64,000 bases of DNA from NCBI RefSeq assembly GCF_013141775.1, contig NZ_WHOB01000016.1, positions 434,001 through 498,000 of the forward strand. Reading direction: 5' to 3'. Shown here one piece after another: positions 27,025-35,525 of this stretch (position 1 is the first letter of the stretch; the number at the start of each line of letters is the position of its first letter). Both the position numbers and the translations under genes were made by a program. This DNA comes from Paenibacillus phytohabitans (lineage in GTDB: Bacteria > Bacillota > Bacilli > Paenibacillales > Paenibacillaceae). The notes under the pieces are model-generated. The model saw only the letters and a list, made by a program, of their open reading frames with translations, was not told the DNA's origin and ran no database searches.

Positions 27025-27076
27025 GGTCAGAGCAGAGGGGTGGAGAACGCAGCTTCCCCATCCCCGTCATCTGACC
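27025..27076 (-). promoter_or_regulatory. intergenic hairpin between binding-protein and permease genes
   Basis: Outer stem ggtcag / ctgacc encloses a second stem (ggggtgg against ccatcccc). There is no T tract, so it is more likely an mRNA-stability or attenuation element than a full terminator. Confidence 0.5.
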
Positions 27077-27101
27077 TGTTTCTCTATGTTTCGCCTTCCG
27101 G

Positions 27102-28490
27102 TTACTTGGCGAACTTGCCGCCCAGGCCGGCCGGATCAAAGCCTGCATCCGGCTCAGCCTTGATTCCGTCATTGGCAATGGCGCTGTCCAGCGCAGCATT
27201 ATAACGCTTGTTCAAATCCGCGATGACCGCCTTCAGATCGCCGCCATTGAGCATATATTTGAAGAAGGCGTCATCCGACTTCATGCCCTCCGGTGCAACC
27301 GCCGGATAGATCGGCCATACCCCGTCATTTTTATTGGGAAGGAAGCCTTCGATACCGTTGACATCCGGTGTTGCGGCAACCGCACTGATGGATGGAACCA
27401 TGGAGATGCCGAAGCCTTTCTCCTGATAATCCGTCAGCACCTGATCCCCGTACATGAACTGCATGAACTTCCAGGCCGCTTCCTTATTCTCCGATTTCGA
27501 GCTGAGACTCAGCCATTGGCCGCCGAGGAAGCCGGAAGCGCCCTTCACCATGCCGTCAATTGTAGGTGCCGGAGCCGCAGCCCAGTCGATCTTGGCCGGG
27601 AACTGGTTCTTGTACACACCAGGCTCAGAGGAGTAGGAGATATACATTCCGATCTTGCCTTCGGCAAATTGGGCCCGCAGCGGATCGATATCCAACGATT
27701 CCACACCCGGAAGCATGCTGCCGTCATCCTTGATCTGCTTGAAGGCATTAATAATCGGCTCGAGGCCGCTGAAATCGTAGCGGGCAGTCTTGAAGTCATA
27801 CCCGAAGCCGCCATAACCGCTCATTTCCGCAATGACCCGTGCCGAACGTGCGAATGCACTGGAGGGACTCTTGAAATTCAGTGCAAAGCCGTAAGCGCCG
27901 TCAGCCTTACCCGCTTCGGTCAGCTTTTTGGCTGTATCCACCAGCTCCTGCAACGTGGTTGGCGGATTCTCGACGCCCGCTTTGGCGAACAGGTCCTTGT
28001 TGTACACCAGGCGCATCGTCGTTCCGTAGTTCGGCAGGCTGTAACGTTTGCCGTCAAATTCATTCAGATCCGGCATGGCCGGGAACTTCGCCTTCAGCTC
28101 ATCGGTGAGGAATTCATCAATGGGCGCGAGAAAGCCCTTCTTGTAGAACGTCTGGATGGTGTTCTCCTTCACCCGGATCACATCCGGGGCATCCGAGGTC
28201 TGGAAGGACAGATCCAGTGCGGTATCGAAGTCATCGCCCTTGACGACCAGCTCCACCTCAATACCGTCCGTATTGGCCCTGTTGAACTCGGCCACCTTCT
28301 CTTTCACGAAATCGGCGTCATGGCGGTCGCCCGTCCAGTAGCTGATTTTGGTTTTTTCCCCTGAACCGCCTGTCGCTGCATCTCCTGAGCCTTCTGCTGC
28401 ATTGCCGCCGCCACTGTTACCGTTGCCGCAGGCTGCCAGGCCAAGTGCCAGAACCAGGCTCATAGATGTCATTAGCGTACGCTTCATCAT
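27102..28490 (-). CDS. sugar ABC transporter substrate-binding lipoprotein
   Basis: 462 residues. Signal peptide with lipobox LGLAACGNG, then a Gly/Ser/Asn linker, then a type-1 family extracellular binding fold (ISYWTGDRHDADFVKEKVAEFN; NYGTTMRLVYNKDLFAKAGVENPPTTLQEL; the conserved SGFLGGQWLSLS and AAWKFMQFM near the C-terminus). Binds the oligosaccharide outside the membrane and delivers it to the two permeases downstream. First gene of the operon that includes GH130 and the beta-helix hydrolase. Confidence 0.93.
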   Translation of the reverse strand: MMKRTLMTSMSLVLALGLAACGNGNSGGGNAAEGSGDAATGGSGEKTKISYWTGDRHDADFVKEKVAEFNRANTDGIEVELVVKGDDFDTALDLSFQTSDAPDVIRVKENTIQTFYKKGFLAPIDEFLTDELKAKFPAMPDLNEFDGKRYSLPNYGTTMRLVYNKDLFAKAGVENPPTTLQELVDTAKKLTEAGKADGAYGFALNFKSPSSAFARSARVIAEMSGYGGFGYDFKTARYDFSGLEPIINAFKQIKDDGSMLPGVESLDIDPLRAQFAEGKIGMYISYSSEPGVYKNQFPAKIDWAAAPAPTIDGMVKGASGFLGGQWLSLSSKSENKEAAWKFMQFMYGDQVLTDYQEKGFGISMVPSISAVAATPDVNGIEGFLPNKNDGVWPIYPAVAPEGMKSDDAFFKYMLNGGDLKAVIADLNKRYNAALDSAIANDGIKAEPDAGFDPAGLGGKFAK

Positions 28491-28547
28491 TGGTAGTGCC
28501 CCCTTATTTATCGCTGCTGAATTTAACTTACAACCTGATTATAGAAT

Positions 28548-28561
28548 GGGTAACGCTTTCA
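28548..28561. promoter_or_regulatory. cre-like box upstream of the binding-protein operon
   Basis: gggtaacgctttca matches 12 of 14 positions of the CcpA consensus (its right half is perfect). It lies about 60 bases upstream of the start, where catabolite repression would act. Weak on its own. Confidence 0.35.
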
Positions 28562-28642
28562 CATAAGGCGGGTAAGCCCACATTGAGGGCAGATTTCTGG
28601 TGGAGTTGCCGGCACACTGCCGGGCGGAAGCTGCCCATCATA

Positions 28643-28684
28643 CAAAAGGGAGTGACTCTCCGCTTGGCGGAAGCCCCTCCCTTG
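28643..28684 (-). terminator. terminator after the response-regulator gene
   Basis: Stem with arms aagggag / ctccctt and an inner tccgc/gcgga pairing; it exits into TTTTGT on the minus strand, just beyond the stop at 28692. Confidence 0.75.
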
Positions 28685-28691
28685 TCCTTCT

Positions 28692-30326
28692 TTATTCTTT
28701 TCCAAGGTAATGCAGCTTAAACTCCGACGGGGTCATTCCTGTATACTTCTTGAACACCTCGCTGAAATAGCGCCTGTGCTCGTAGCCGAGATCTTGGGCA
28801 ATCTCCTGTACCTGCAGGCCGCCGATCAGCATCGACTTGGCCTTCTCCATCTTCTCATGCATCACGTATTGCTGAAAGGAACCCCCCTGCACCTTCTTAA
28901 ACAGGTTGGAGAAATATCCTGGGCTGAGGTTAATCTGCTTCGCGACCTGCTCCAGTGACAGCCCCGTATCCAGATGACTCCGGATATAAGCGATCGCCTG
29001 ATGGATAATCCGCGTGGATTCCAGGGAACGGGCTTCCTCCACCAGCGCGCAGGCCTCCCGGCACAGCCCGGACAGCAGGCTCCGGATATCCTGAAGGGAA
29101 GGATGCACCCGGTTCTTCATTGCCTCAATTCCGCGCTCCAGCGGCTCCACCTGCTCATAGGGAAACTGCTCGAGCAGAACCCGGCAGATCTTGGAGCTCA
29201 GCTCATAGCCGACGCTTTCGACATACCTTGGCTCAGGCAAAAGCTCGCTGTCCAGCAGCTCCGAGAACAGCTGGTCCAGCACCTGCAGGCTTTTGCCGGA
29301 ATTGCCGGAACGCAGGGCAAACAGCAGCTCCTGCTCGGCGGCGGCGGAATAGCTGTGAAGCGAGAGCGGCTTATTCTCAATATTGCCGTAATGATATACA
29401 CCGTTGCCTCCGGTATAGAAATGATAACCCAGAGCGCTCAGCGCCTGCCTGTAGGCTGTAGCCAGCTCATGAATCGCTGATACACCAGGCCCCACGCCAA
29501 TAGAGAGTGTATTACGGGAGAACTGGCTTACATTCGTGCAGCAGGCCTCCGTTATCAGCGCAGCGGTATCCGGGGCCGAGCCGTTCATGATGCAGACATA
29601 CCGGTCTGTGGCCTCGCGGATAATCACACCGCGGGTCCAGGCGGAAATCGTCTCTTCGAGAATATTGTGCAGGCTGAACCGCAGCAGCTCCACCTCCTGC
29701 ACAGGCTGGCCCTGAAGCTTCTCGGCGAAATGATCGATCTCTGCGACAAACACGAAGAAGTCATGCTGCGCAAGCGGGATATCGAGATATGCCCACCTGG
29801 ACCGGGCATCCGCCTCTGTCGTCTGGTGATGCAGCAGGAAGGTCAGATACTCCTGGCGGAGGATGGGCAGGCTCTCCCTGATTTTGGACTCCATCACCGC
29901 CAGTCTCGCAGTCTCCTGCCGTTCTTCCCGGCACAGCTCCTTGGCCTTCAGCACCACATTCACAATCTCATCCAGCGAAAAAGGCTTCTTCACGAAATCG
30001 AGCGCCCCCAGCCGGATGGCTTCCTGAGCGTAAGCGAATTCCGAGTAGGCGCTAAGGATAATAATCTTGCAGTCCGGCAGATCTTCCAGTATCGCCCGGG
30101 TCATCTTCAGCCCGTCCATTCTCGGCATCCGGATATCGGTCAGCACAATATCGGGCCGGGTCTCGCGGATGATCCGCAGCCCCTCTTCACCGTCGAGCGC
30201 CGTGCCGGCGACCTCAATACCGTGCTCCTGCCACGCCGGCTTGCGAGAGATCATCTCCACCACACTTTTAATATCGTCGATGATACATAACTTGAACCTT
30301 CCCGGCTCCAGCTTCTGGTCCATCAT
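28692..30326 (-). CDS. YesN-type response regulator (REC + AraC DNA-binding domain)
   Basis: 544 residues. Receiver domain at the N-terminus (KLCIIDDIKSVVEM; phospho-acceptor Asp in IVLTDIRMPRMDGL; Lys in DFVKKPFS), a long central region, and a C-terminal pair of AraC helix-turn-helices (LSLEQVAKQINLSPGYFSNLFKK and VQEIAQDLGYEHRRYFSEVFKKYTGMTPSEF). Its ATG at 30326 directly follows the TAG of the kinase gene. Expected to activate the downstream transporter/GH130 operon in response to an extracellular sugar signal. Confidence 0.94.
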   Translation of the reverse strand: MMDQKLEPGRFKLCIIDDIKSVVEMISRKPAWQEHGIEVAGTALDGEEGLRIIRETRPDIVLTDIRMPRMDGLKMTRAILEDLPDCKIIILSAYSEFAYAQEAIRLGALDFVKKPFSLDEIVNVVLKAKELCREERQETARLAVMESKIRESLPILRQEYLTFLLHHQTTEADARSRWAYLDIPLAQHDFFVFVAEIDHFAEKLQGQPVQEVELLRFSLHNILEETISAWTRGVIIREATDRYVCIMNGSAPDTAALITEACCTNVSQFSRNTLSIGVGPGVSAIHELATAYRQALSALGYHFYTGGNGVYHYGNIENKPLSLHSYSAAAEQELLFALRSGNSGKSLQVLDQLFSELLDSELLPEPRYVESVGYELSSKICRVLLEQFPYEQVEPLERGIEAMKNRVHPSLQDIRSLLSGLCREACALVEEARSLESTRIIHQAIAYIRSHLDTGLSLEQVAKQINLSPGYFSNLFKKVQGGSFQQYVMHEKMEKAKSMLIGGLQVQEIAQDLGYEHRRYFSEVFKKYTGMTPSEFKLHYLGKE

Positions 30327-32135
30327 CTATCGCTCCTCTCTTAACGGAATCCACAGCTCCGTCTGCGACCCCTTGCCCGGTTCTCCGTCCACTTCCATGA
30401 GGGCTTCCTCTCCGTAGTAGAGCGCCAGGCGATGTCTGATGTTGAACAGGGCGTAGCCCTTCTTGGACTGCGGGGCGTTGCTCATTCCCTGCCTAACCTT
30501 CCCGGCATCGAGCCCTCGCCCGTTGTCGGTAATAGTAATATGCAGCATCTCCAGCTCCCGGCTGACCGTGATGTCAATCCGGCCTCCCCCGGACCGGTCA
30601 CTGAACCCGTGCTGGATGCTGTTCTCCACAACCGGCTGCAGGATGATTTTGGGAAGCGGGCAGGACAGCAGCTCTTCATCCTCAACCGTAATGCTGTATT
30701 CAAACAGTCCTTCATAGCATTTCTGCTGAATGGAGAAATACTGCCGCACATGGGACAGCTCATCCTCAAGGGTAATCAGATCCTTGCCTCCGCTAAGCCC
30801 GATCTGGAACATCTGCGATAATGACAGGATCATCTCATTCACATCCTCATTCACGCCCAATACCGATTTGCAATAAATCGTATTCAGCGTATTGTACAGG
30901 AAGTGCGGCTCCATCTGCGCGGTAAGGGCCCGGATCTCCGCATGCCGCTTGTCCTCCTCCTTCGACTTCACATCCTCAATCAGTGCCTTAATCTCCGACA
31001 TCATCCGGTTGAACTGAAAGCCGACCTGGGCGACCTCATCCTCATAGCGGCTCTCATAAACTACACTAAGCTGGTTCTCTTCGACCCTGCGCATCAGCCG
31101 CCGCAGCTTGAACAGCGGCCTCAGCAGCACAGACGTCAGCTGATTAGAGATCAGCCAGGTAGTCAGCAGAAAGACACCGATTACATACAGGGTGATGCGC
31201 TGCACCCTCTCCAGCTTGCCCAGCAGCTGGTCGCGCGACTGCATGCCGGAGATGATCCAGTCAGGAGATGCTGCAGAGCTTTTATAATTGACCAGATACT
31301 CCTTGCCGCCATAGCTGTAGGTATGCTCCTGCGGTTCGGCTGCTGCGCCGCCTTCCGCAAGCACCGGCTTCCAGGGAAATCTGCCGCGGAACGGCCAGCG
31401 CGACTCCACCACCGCATCCCCCTCCCCGCTCATCAGGTAATAATTACGGCCGGGCTGCTGCCCGCCCTGATTCAGCAGTTCGTCAATCCGGCTCTCCCGG
31501 ATATTGACGACGATAAACACATTGCTGACCGGCGTATACGGGTATTCATAGATTCCCCGGACCACGAAGGAGACGACCCGCTGGCTGCCCGTGAACAGCC
31601 GGTCATAATGCCCTTTGGCCCAGTAGCCGCCCGGCTGCTCCTTGCTGAGATCATATAATTCCGAGCCGTAAAACGAGTTATCCTGCGCGCGGATTTGCGT
31701 GGTGGAGTAGAAGTCGCCTATCGGCGTGACGATCAGCACATTCTCGATAATCGGTTGATTAAACGTCGCCTGTGAGAGCACATATTGCAGATCCGACAGA
31801 TGCACATAATAATTCGACACATCATGGCTGAGCACATCCATCATCATCTTCCGGTACGCATCGCTCAGCATCAGGGACTGCACGGACAGTGCCACATCAT
31901 TCAGGCGGGAATCCAGCAGCTGGGTAGTTTTGCTGACCGTTTCCTGGCTGCTGGCGTAAGCATTATCCTCAATCTCCTGCGCGGCGATCCAATACGAGAA
32001 GCTGCCCATCGCACTGATGGACAGCGTGATCAGCACGATGAACGAGAACAGAATCCGCTGCTTGATGGATATCCGGTAATACCTGCTGGCGATCTGCCGC
32101 CGGATCTGCCTTGCATAGGCTGTGAATGTATTCAT
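30327..32135 (-). CDS. YesM-type sensor histidine kinase
   Basis: 602 residues from ATG 32135, chosen over the upstream in-frame start at 32219 because AGGGGG lies 4 bases before it. TM1 (RILFSFIVLITLSISAMG), an extracellular Cache-like sensor, TM2 (ITLYVIGVFLLTTWLI), HAMP, a His-kinase region with the phospho-acceptor in ALTAQMEPHFLYNTLNTIYC, and an HATPase domain with N box and ITDNGRGLDAG. Forms a two-component system with the adjacent YesN-type gene. Confidence 0.94.
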   Translation of the reverse strand: MNTFTAYARQIRRQIASRYYRISIKQRILFSFIVLITLSISAMGSFSYWIAAQEIEDNAYASSQETVSKTTQLLDSRLNDVALSVQSLMLSDAYRKMMMDVLSHDVSNYYVHLSDLQYVLSQATFNQPIIENVLIVTPIGDFYSTTQIRAQDNSFYGSELYDLSKEQPGGYWAKGHYDRLFTGSQRVVSFVVRGIYEYPYTPVSNVFIVVNIRESRIDELLNQGGQQPGRNYYLMSGEGDAVVESRWPFRGRFPWKPVLAEGGAAAEPQEHTYSYGGKEYLVNYKSSAASPDWIISGMQSRDQLLGKLERVQRITLYVIGVFLLTTWLISNQLTSVLLRPLFKLRRLMRRVEENQLSVVYESRYEDEVAQVGFQFNRMMSEIKALIEDVKSKEEDKRHAEIRALTAQMEPHFLYNTLNTIYCKSVLGVNEDVNEMILSLSQMFQIGLSGGKDLITLEDELSHVRQYFSIQQKCYEGLFEYSITVEDEELLSCPLPKIILQPVVENSIQHGFSDRSGGGRIDITVSRELEMLHITITDNGRGLDAGKVRQGMSNAPQSKKGYALFNIRHRLALYYGEEALMEVDGEPGKGSQTELWIPLREER

Positions 32136-32389
32136 AGTTCCCCCTTCTTGAGCATGTACCTCCCTATGTTTGTATGTTCTTGTCACTTGTACCATACGGC
32201 TGCTCCAGCCCGGCGTCAAGACAGGGCATGATTATTTAGCGGATTCACTAATCATGGCTCAGGTTGACGGGAAGCTGCGCGATTGAGTAATTATAATACA
32301 ATTAGCCAAACTGACGGTTTCCAGGGCGATTCTATGAAGCATGAAACTTTTAACTATGACCAGTTACACAAGACAAACCCAAACCTTAA

Positions 32390-32436
32390 CAAAATAAAAA
32401 CAAGCCAATGCGTAAGTATTTATACGCATGGCTTGT
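32390..32436 (-). terminator. terminator of module copy 2
   Basis: Stem caagccaatgcgta (32401-32414) / tacgcatggcttg (32423-32435) with a one-base bulge, exiting into TTTTTATTTTG on the minus strand. Homologous to 20594-20640. Confidence 0.83.
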
Positions 32437-32637
32437 TTACCTCAGACTATTCCGAATAATTTCCCGCTCCGCTTTTTTCAAATGCTTTAATGAATTTTCA
32501 AAAGAATATGGAAACTTGGCCCTAAGTTTAATCAGCTTTTCAACCTCTCCCATGGAAATAGCTTCCTTAATAGCAGGAACCCACTTCTCTTGAACAATGC
32601 CCCAACTTTCTGCCTGAAGAAGCTCGTCTATCAACAT
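32437..32637 (-). CDS. small hypothetical protein of the XRE/DUF6809 module (copy 2)
   Basis: 66 residues (MLIDELLQAESWGIVQEKWVPAIKEAI...KKAEREIIRNSLR), the closest paralogue of the gene at 20642. Predicted helical and soluble. It follows the intact DUF6809-like gene on the same strand; the AGGAGAGAG at that gene's 3' end is the nearest ribosome-site candidate but lies about 30 bases away, so the true start may differ. Function unknown. Confidence 0.65.
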   Translation of the reverse strand: MLIDELLQAESWGIVQEKWVPAIKEAISMGEVEKLIKLRAKFPYSFENSLKHLKKAEREIIRNSLR

Positions 32638-32659
32638 ATGCTGTTTGGAATTAAAAGTA

Positions 32660-32992
32660 TCATAACTCTCTCCTATCCAACTTTATTTGTTCTAGGACTA
32701 ACTTCTCCTTAGTCTGTATAAGTTCTTCCTTATCTTCTAATACTTCTATTATCATCGCAGCTCCCATTTTAAATCCGAGCGTATAGGCAGAAGCGGATGA
32801 GATAAAGATCTGCAAGTCGGTCAATTCCATGGCTTCTTCGATCATAGTAAAGTCTTCTGGAGATAGCCTTGCTTGTAGGATGTACATATGTTCCAAGAAT
32901 ACCTTATTGTTCTGTGCATATTCAGGATCACCGGAACATATTCGTTCACTTGAACAGATTTTCCGGTAATATAAATCCTCCAAAAGGCTCAC
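32660..32992 (-). CDS. DUF6809-like protein (module copy 2, intact)
   Basis: 110 residues. Opening MSLLEDLYYRKICSSER, a central helix (LQARLSPEDFTMIEEAMEL) and the conserved tail ISSASAYTLGFKMGAAMIIEVLEDKEELIQTKEKL. This layout matches the small DUF6809 family found beside XRE regulators in Bacillota. The hydrophobic AYTLGFKMGAAMII segment could be amphipathic; a membrane role is not shown. It is the only complete copy of four and is divergently transcribed from the XRE gene across the operator pair. Confidence 0.72.
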   Translation of the reverse strand: MSLLEDLYYRKICSSERICSGDPEYAQNNKVFLEHMYILQARLSPEDFTMIEEAMELTDLQIFISSASAYTLGFKMGAAMIIEVLEDKEELIQTKEKLVLEQIKLDRREL

Positions 32993-33025
32993 CTGTCATC
33001 CCTCCCCAATCATCTTTTAATTATC

Positions 33026-33068
33026 TTAGCGAATTTCTCGCTAAAAATCAATAGCGAATAATTCGCTA
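33026..33068. promoter_or_regulatory. paired palindromic operators (copy 2)
   Basis: Perfect-armed ttagcga...tcgctaa at 33026-33044 and tagcgaa taa ttcgcta at 33052-33068, in the same positions relative to the flanking genes as in copy 1. Confidence 0.75.
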
Positions 33069-33096
33069 GGATATGCTCGCGTTGGAGGTGTTCCAG

Positions 33097-33315
33097 ATGT
33101 ATCAACGTATCCGTGATTTACGTGAAGATAAAGATTTGACGCAAACTCAAATGGCTGAATATTTGCAATGCAGCCAGCGGATTTATAGTAATTATGAACG
33201 TGGTGATGTCGATATTCCCACCGCGATTCTGATTAAGCTGGCAGATTTTCATATGACGAGTACGGACTATTTGCTTAACCAAACAAACCAAAAGAAACCC
33301 TACCCCAAAGGTTAA
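33097..33315 (+). CDS. XRE-family regulator (module copy 2)
   Basis: 72 residues from the ATG at 33097, placed behind GGAGGTG at 33084-33090. Sequence differs from copy 1 at only a few positions (NQTNQKKPYPKG tail). The same helix-turn-helix recognises the neighbouring TAGCGAA palindromes by inference. Divergent from the DUF6809-like gene. Confidence 0.92.
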   Translation: MYQRIRDLREDKDLTQTQMAEYLQCSQRIYSNYERGDVDIPTAILIKLADFHMTSTDYLLNQTNQKKPYPKG

Positions 33316-33383
33316 ATTAGAATAATGATCATTGCATACAAAAATCCGCAGTTTAGACGGAGACAAAGATCTTAAGCAGCACA

Positions 33384-33420
33384 AAAACAAGCCCAGTGAC
33401 GAACCACATGAGCTTGTTTT
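33384..33420. terminator. bidirectional terminator between XRE copy 2 and the membrane-protein operon
   Basis: Perfect 9-bp stem aaaacaagc / gcttgtttt with a 19-nt loop, between convergent genes. Confidence 0.72.
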
Positions 33421-33447
33421 ACGTTAGTACCATCACTTAAAGCTTTC

Positions 33448-34509
33448 TTAGCGCACCACAACTAACACTACAATAACTCCGAGCAAAATCAGCCAGACAA
33501 CTGGGTGACCGAAATTTAATCCCCAGCCGACTCCGAACCTTTTCTCGACAATTAGGTTTGGATCTTTGCGATTGAAATAAATCATACCTAATTTCCATTT
33601 ATCTTCATCATGGACAGGTCTGACATTGGCGCTATCGGCAGATCGCTCCAAGCGGCTTTCGACCTGACCCGCCCAGAACGATAAGGCGAGGGCGTATAGG
33701 ATGATAAAGGCTATTATGATTAGGATAACGGGGATAGCGAAATTGATGTTAAGCAGAGATATCATATTGAGCTGCCCGACGGCTAACAGGATCACTATTA
33801 GGAAGCTGGCTGTAATCATAAAACACGACCAAGCCCGGCGGTAAGTTACGTCTTCTCTAACCTGCTGTTTCTCTCTGCGAATACTCCAATTCTCAAATAG
33901 GAACAACAGTATTACGAGCCCTTGAATTAGCGTAGTCATAAACACAGAGGTATACGATTTAGCTGCATAGCGGTCTATGCTCAAACTGCTGTTATAATGA
34001 ATTGGAAGCTGATCAGGAATCAGATCGTAGTTGCGGAGCACAAATACAATATTAACAACCACAATGACAACATGAATGAAGAACCAATAATTAGACAAGC
34101 CAATGTTTCTTTTTTGCAATCCAGTGTCCACTTTCATGATTGATGGTCCTGGAGCAATAGGCAGCGTGGGCAGTACACTTTTCATTTTAAAATGATAGCT
34201 AATATTAATGACAAGGGAGATTACGAGCATGGCGAGTGCATAGGTAATAATAATCCAACTGATTTGCTTGGAATGTTCATCACTGTAGATTAGCCATAGG
34301 ATGCCAACAATGAATAGGATGGTATGTAGAATAGCACTAATCCTGGCATATGACCTCCGCATCTGGCGCAGCGGCTCACTGAGGAATTGTACAGCGCTGA
34401 CGGTGACTCCGAAACTAATCGTCTTTTTTGTTAAATACGGCATACTCACGATGAGTACAATGGAAGGTACAAATACTAGGATAAATATTATAACAGGCAG
34501 TATCGTCAT
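33448..34509 (-). CDS. polytopic membrane protein with DUF1648 and DUF5808 domains
   Basis: 353 residues from the ATG at 34509 (GAGGTG six bases upstream; the GTG at 34518 lies inside that ribosome site). About eight TM segments. The DUF1648 motif YDLIPDQLPIHYNSSLSIDRYA is near the centre, and the C-terminus has the DUF5808 pattern WKLGMIYFNRKDPNLIVEKRFGVGWGLNFGHP. The pairing is common in Bacillales membrane proteins that accompany small regulators. Last gene of a four-gene operon. Function unknown. Confidence 0.85.
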   Translation of the reverse strand: MTILPVIIFILVFVPSIVLIVSMPYLTKKTISFGVTVSAVQFLSEPLRQMRRSYARISAILHTILFIVGILWLIYSDEHSKQISWIIITYALAMLVISLVINISYHFKMKSVLPTLPIAPGPSIMKVDTGLQKRNIGLSNYWFFIHVVIVVVNIVFVLRNYDLIPDQLPIHYNSSLSIDRYAAKSYTSVFMTTLIQGLVILLFLFENWSIRREKQQVREDVTYRRAWSCFMITASFLIVILLAVGQLNMISLLNINFAIPVILIIIAFIILYALALSFWAGQVESRLERSADSANVRPVHDEDKWKLGMIYFNRKDPNLIVEKRFGVGWGLNFGHPVVWLILLGVIVVLVVVR

Positions 34510-34535
34510 ATCATTCACCTCATTCTACATGGATA

Positions 34536-35222
34536 TTATTTCACATAATCCTCGAAAGCGATCTTATACTCTGCATATTTTTCAGGATTACTTTTTTCAA
34601 ATATTTTCAAAGAAGCAGGTTCCCGAAAATCTATATCATTGACTGAAAAACTGACACTCTTCATATCTCCATTCGCATTATTTTCAGTCTTGTATGGTTG
34701 TATTATTCTACCTTCCTGTATCATTTCAATGGCTAACATTTTAGCCCATCCACGCATCACATAAGCAGAGAATGAAATATGATCATAGCTGATAAATTTC
34801 CACACTTCTTCTATAGATGACGTCCTATCATATTTTGCGTATTGATTACTTGAATGTATTGCCACAAATCTGTAAGGTGTATTAATAAATACGTCCCTGT
34901 ATTCAAATGTACTATCGTTGCTGGTCGATGATAATAAGGGTAATTTGAAGTCTTCTCCAAAATATGCACCATCTTTTTTCCCTTCATTGATCGCCTTCAT
35001 GATTTGATCATCCGTTAGGCTATAGATATATCCGTAACCAGATTTTATTTTCGCTTCTATGACATCTTTATCTAGTAATTTCAATGAATCTTCTGTCATA
35101 CTTGTTTTAGGTAATTGAGTACTTCCTTTCTCAACTAAATCATATTTAGATAATCCATAAAATATCACAGCATTTATTGCTAATGAAATTGTCAATAATA
35201 CAAATAGAATCTTAACCTTCAT
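34536..35222 (-). CDS. membrane-anchored hypothetical protein
   Basis: 228 residues from the ATG at 35222 (GAAGGTGG upstream), with one N-terminal TM/signal-anchor helix (VKILFVLLTISLAINAVIFYGL) and a soluble extracellular domain of about 200 residues (IYSLTDDQIMKAINEGKKDG; YRFVAIHSSNQYAKYDRTSS). No lipobox and no recognised family. An alternative start at 35252 overlaps the MerR stop (TAATG). Sits between a MerR regulator and the DUF1648 protein in one operon. Confidence 0.68.
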   Translation of the reverse strand: MKVKILFVLLTISLAINAVIFYGLSKYDLVEKGSTQLPKTSMTEDSLKLLDKDVIEAKIKSGYGYIYSLTDDQIMKAINEGKKDGAYFGEDFKLPLLSSTSNDSTFEYRDVFINTPYRFVAIHSSNQYAKYDRTSSIEEVWKFISYDHISFSAYVMRGWAKMLAIEMIQEGRIIQPYKTENNANGDMKSVSFSVNDIDFREPASLKIFEKSNPEKYAEYKIAFEDYVK

Positions 35223-35251
35223 TATATAAGCCACCTTCAACTTTCTTATCA

Positions 35252-35512
35252 TTATAAAGCATCTATAGCTTCTTTAATTTGCGGGATAGATAAACCGTTC
35301 GCTTTCAGCTCTTTTATCCAAATAATGCGTGCGACGGTTTCCTCTCTTCTATATCTGCGGGTTAAATTCTCTTCAGCCTGTTCAAAGGGCAGCATACCTT
35401 CTTCGGTGTAATGTTTCAGCGTGCTATAACGGGAACCTGTGATTCTTACCAATTCACCTATTGACACATGCTCAGAGGCCAGAATCGCCTCCATGGAACG
35501 TTGCCTAGACAT
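35252..35512 (-). CDS. MerR-family transcriptional regulator (short)
   Basis: 86 residues from the ATG at 35512 (AAGGAG upstream). Winged helix-turn-helix: VSIGELVRITGSRYSTLKHYTEEGMLPFEQAEENLTRRYRREETVARIIWIKELKANGLSIPQIKEAI. It lacks the C-terminal effector domain of classical MerR proteins. Likely controls its own operon. Confidence 0.85.
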   Translation of the reverse strand: MSRQRSMEAILASEHVSIGELVRITGSRYSTLKHYTEEGMLPFEQAEENLTRRYRREETVARIIWIKELKANGLSIPQIKEAIDAL

Positions 35513-35525
35513 GGATACAACTCCT

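Noticed and set aside
27516..28364. 282-codon plus-strand frame opposite the binding protein
   Set aside because: Shadow of a well-supported lipoprotein gene; no ribosome site.
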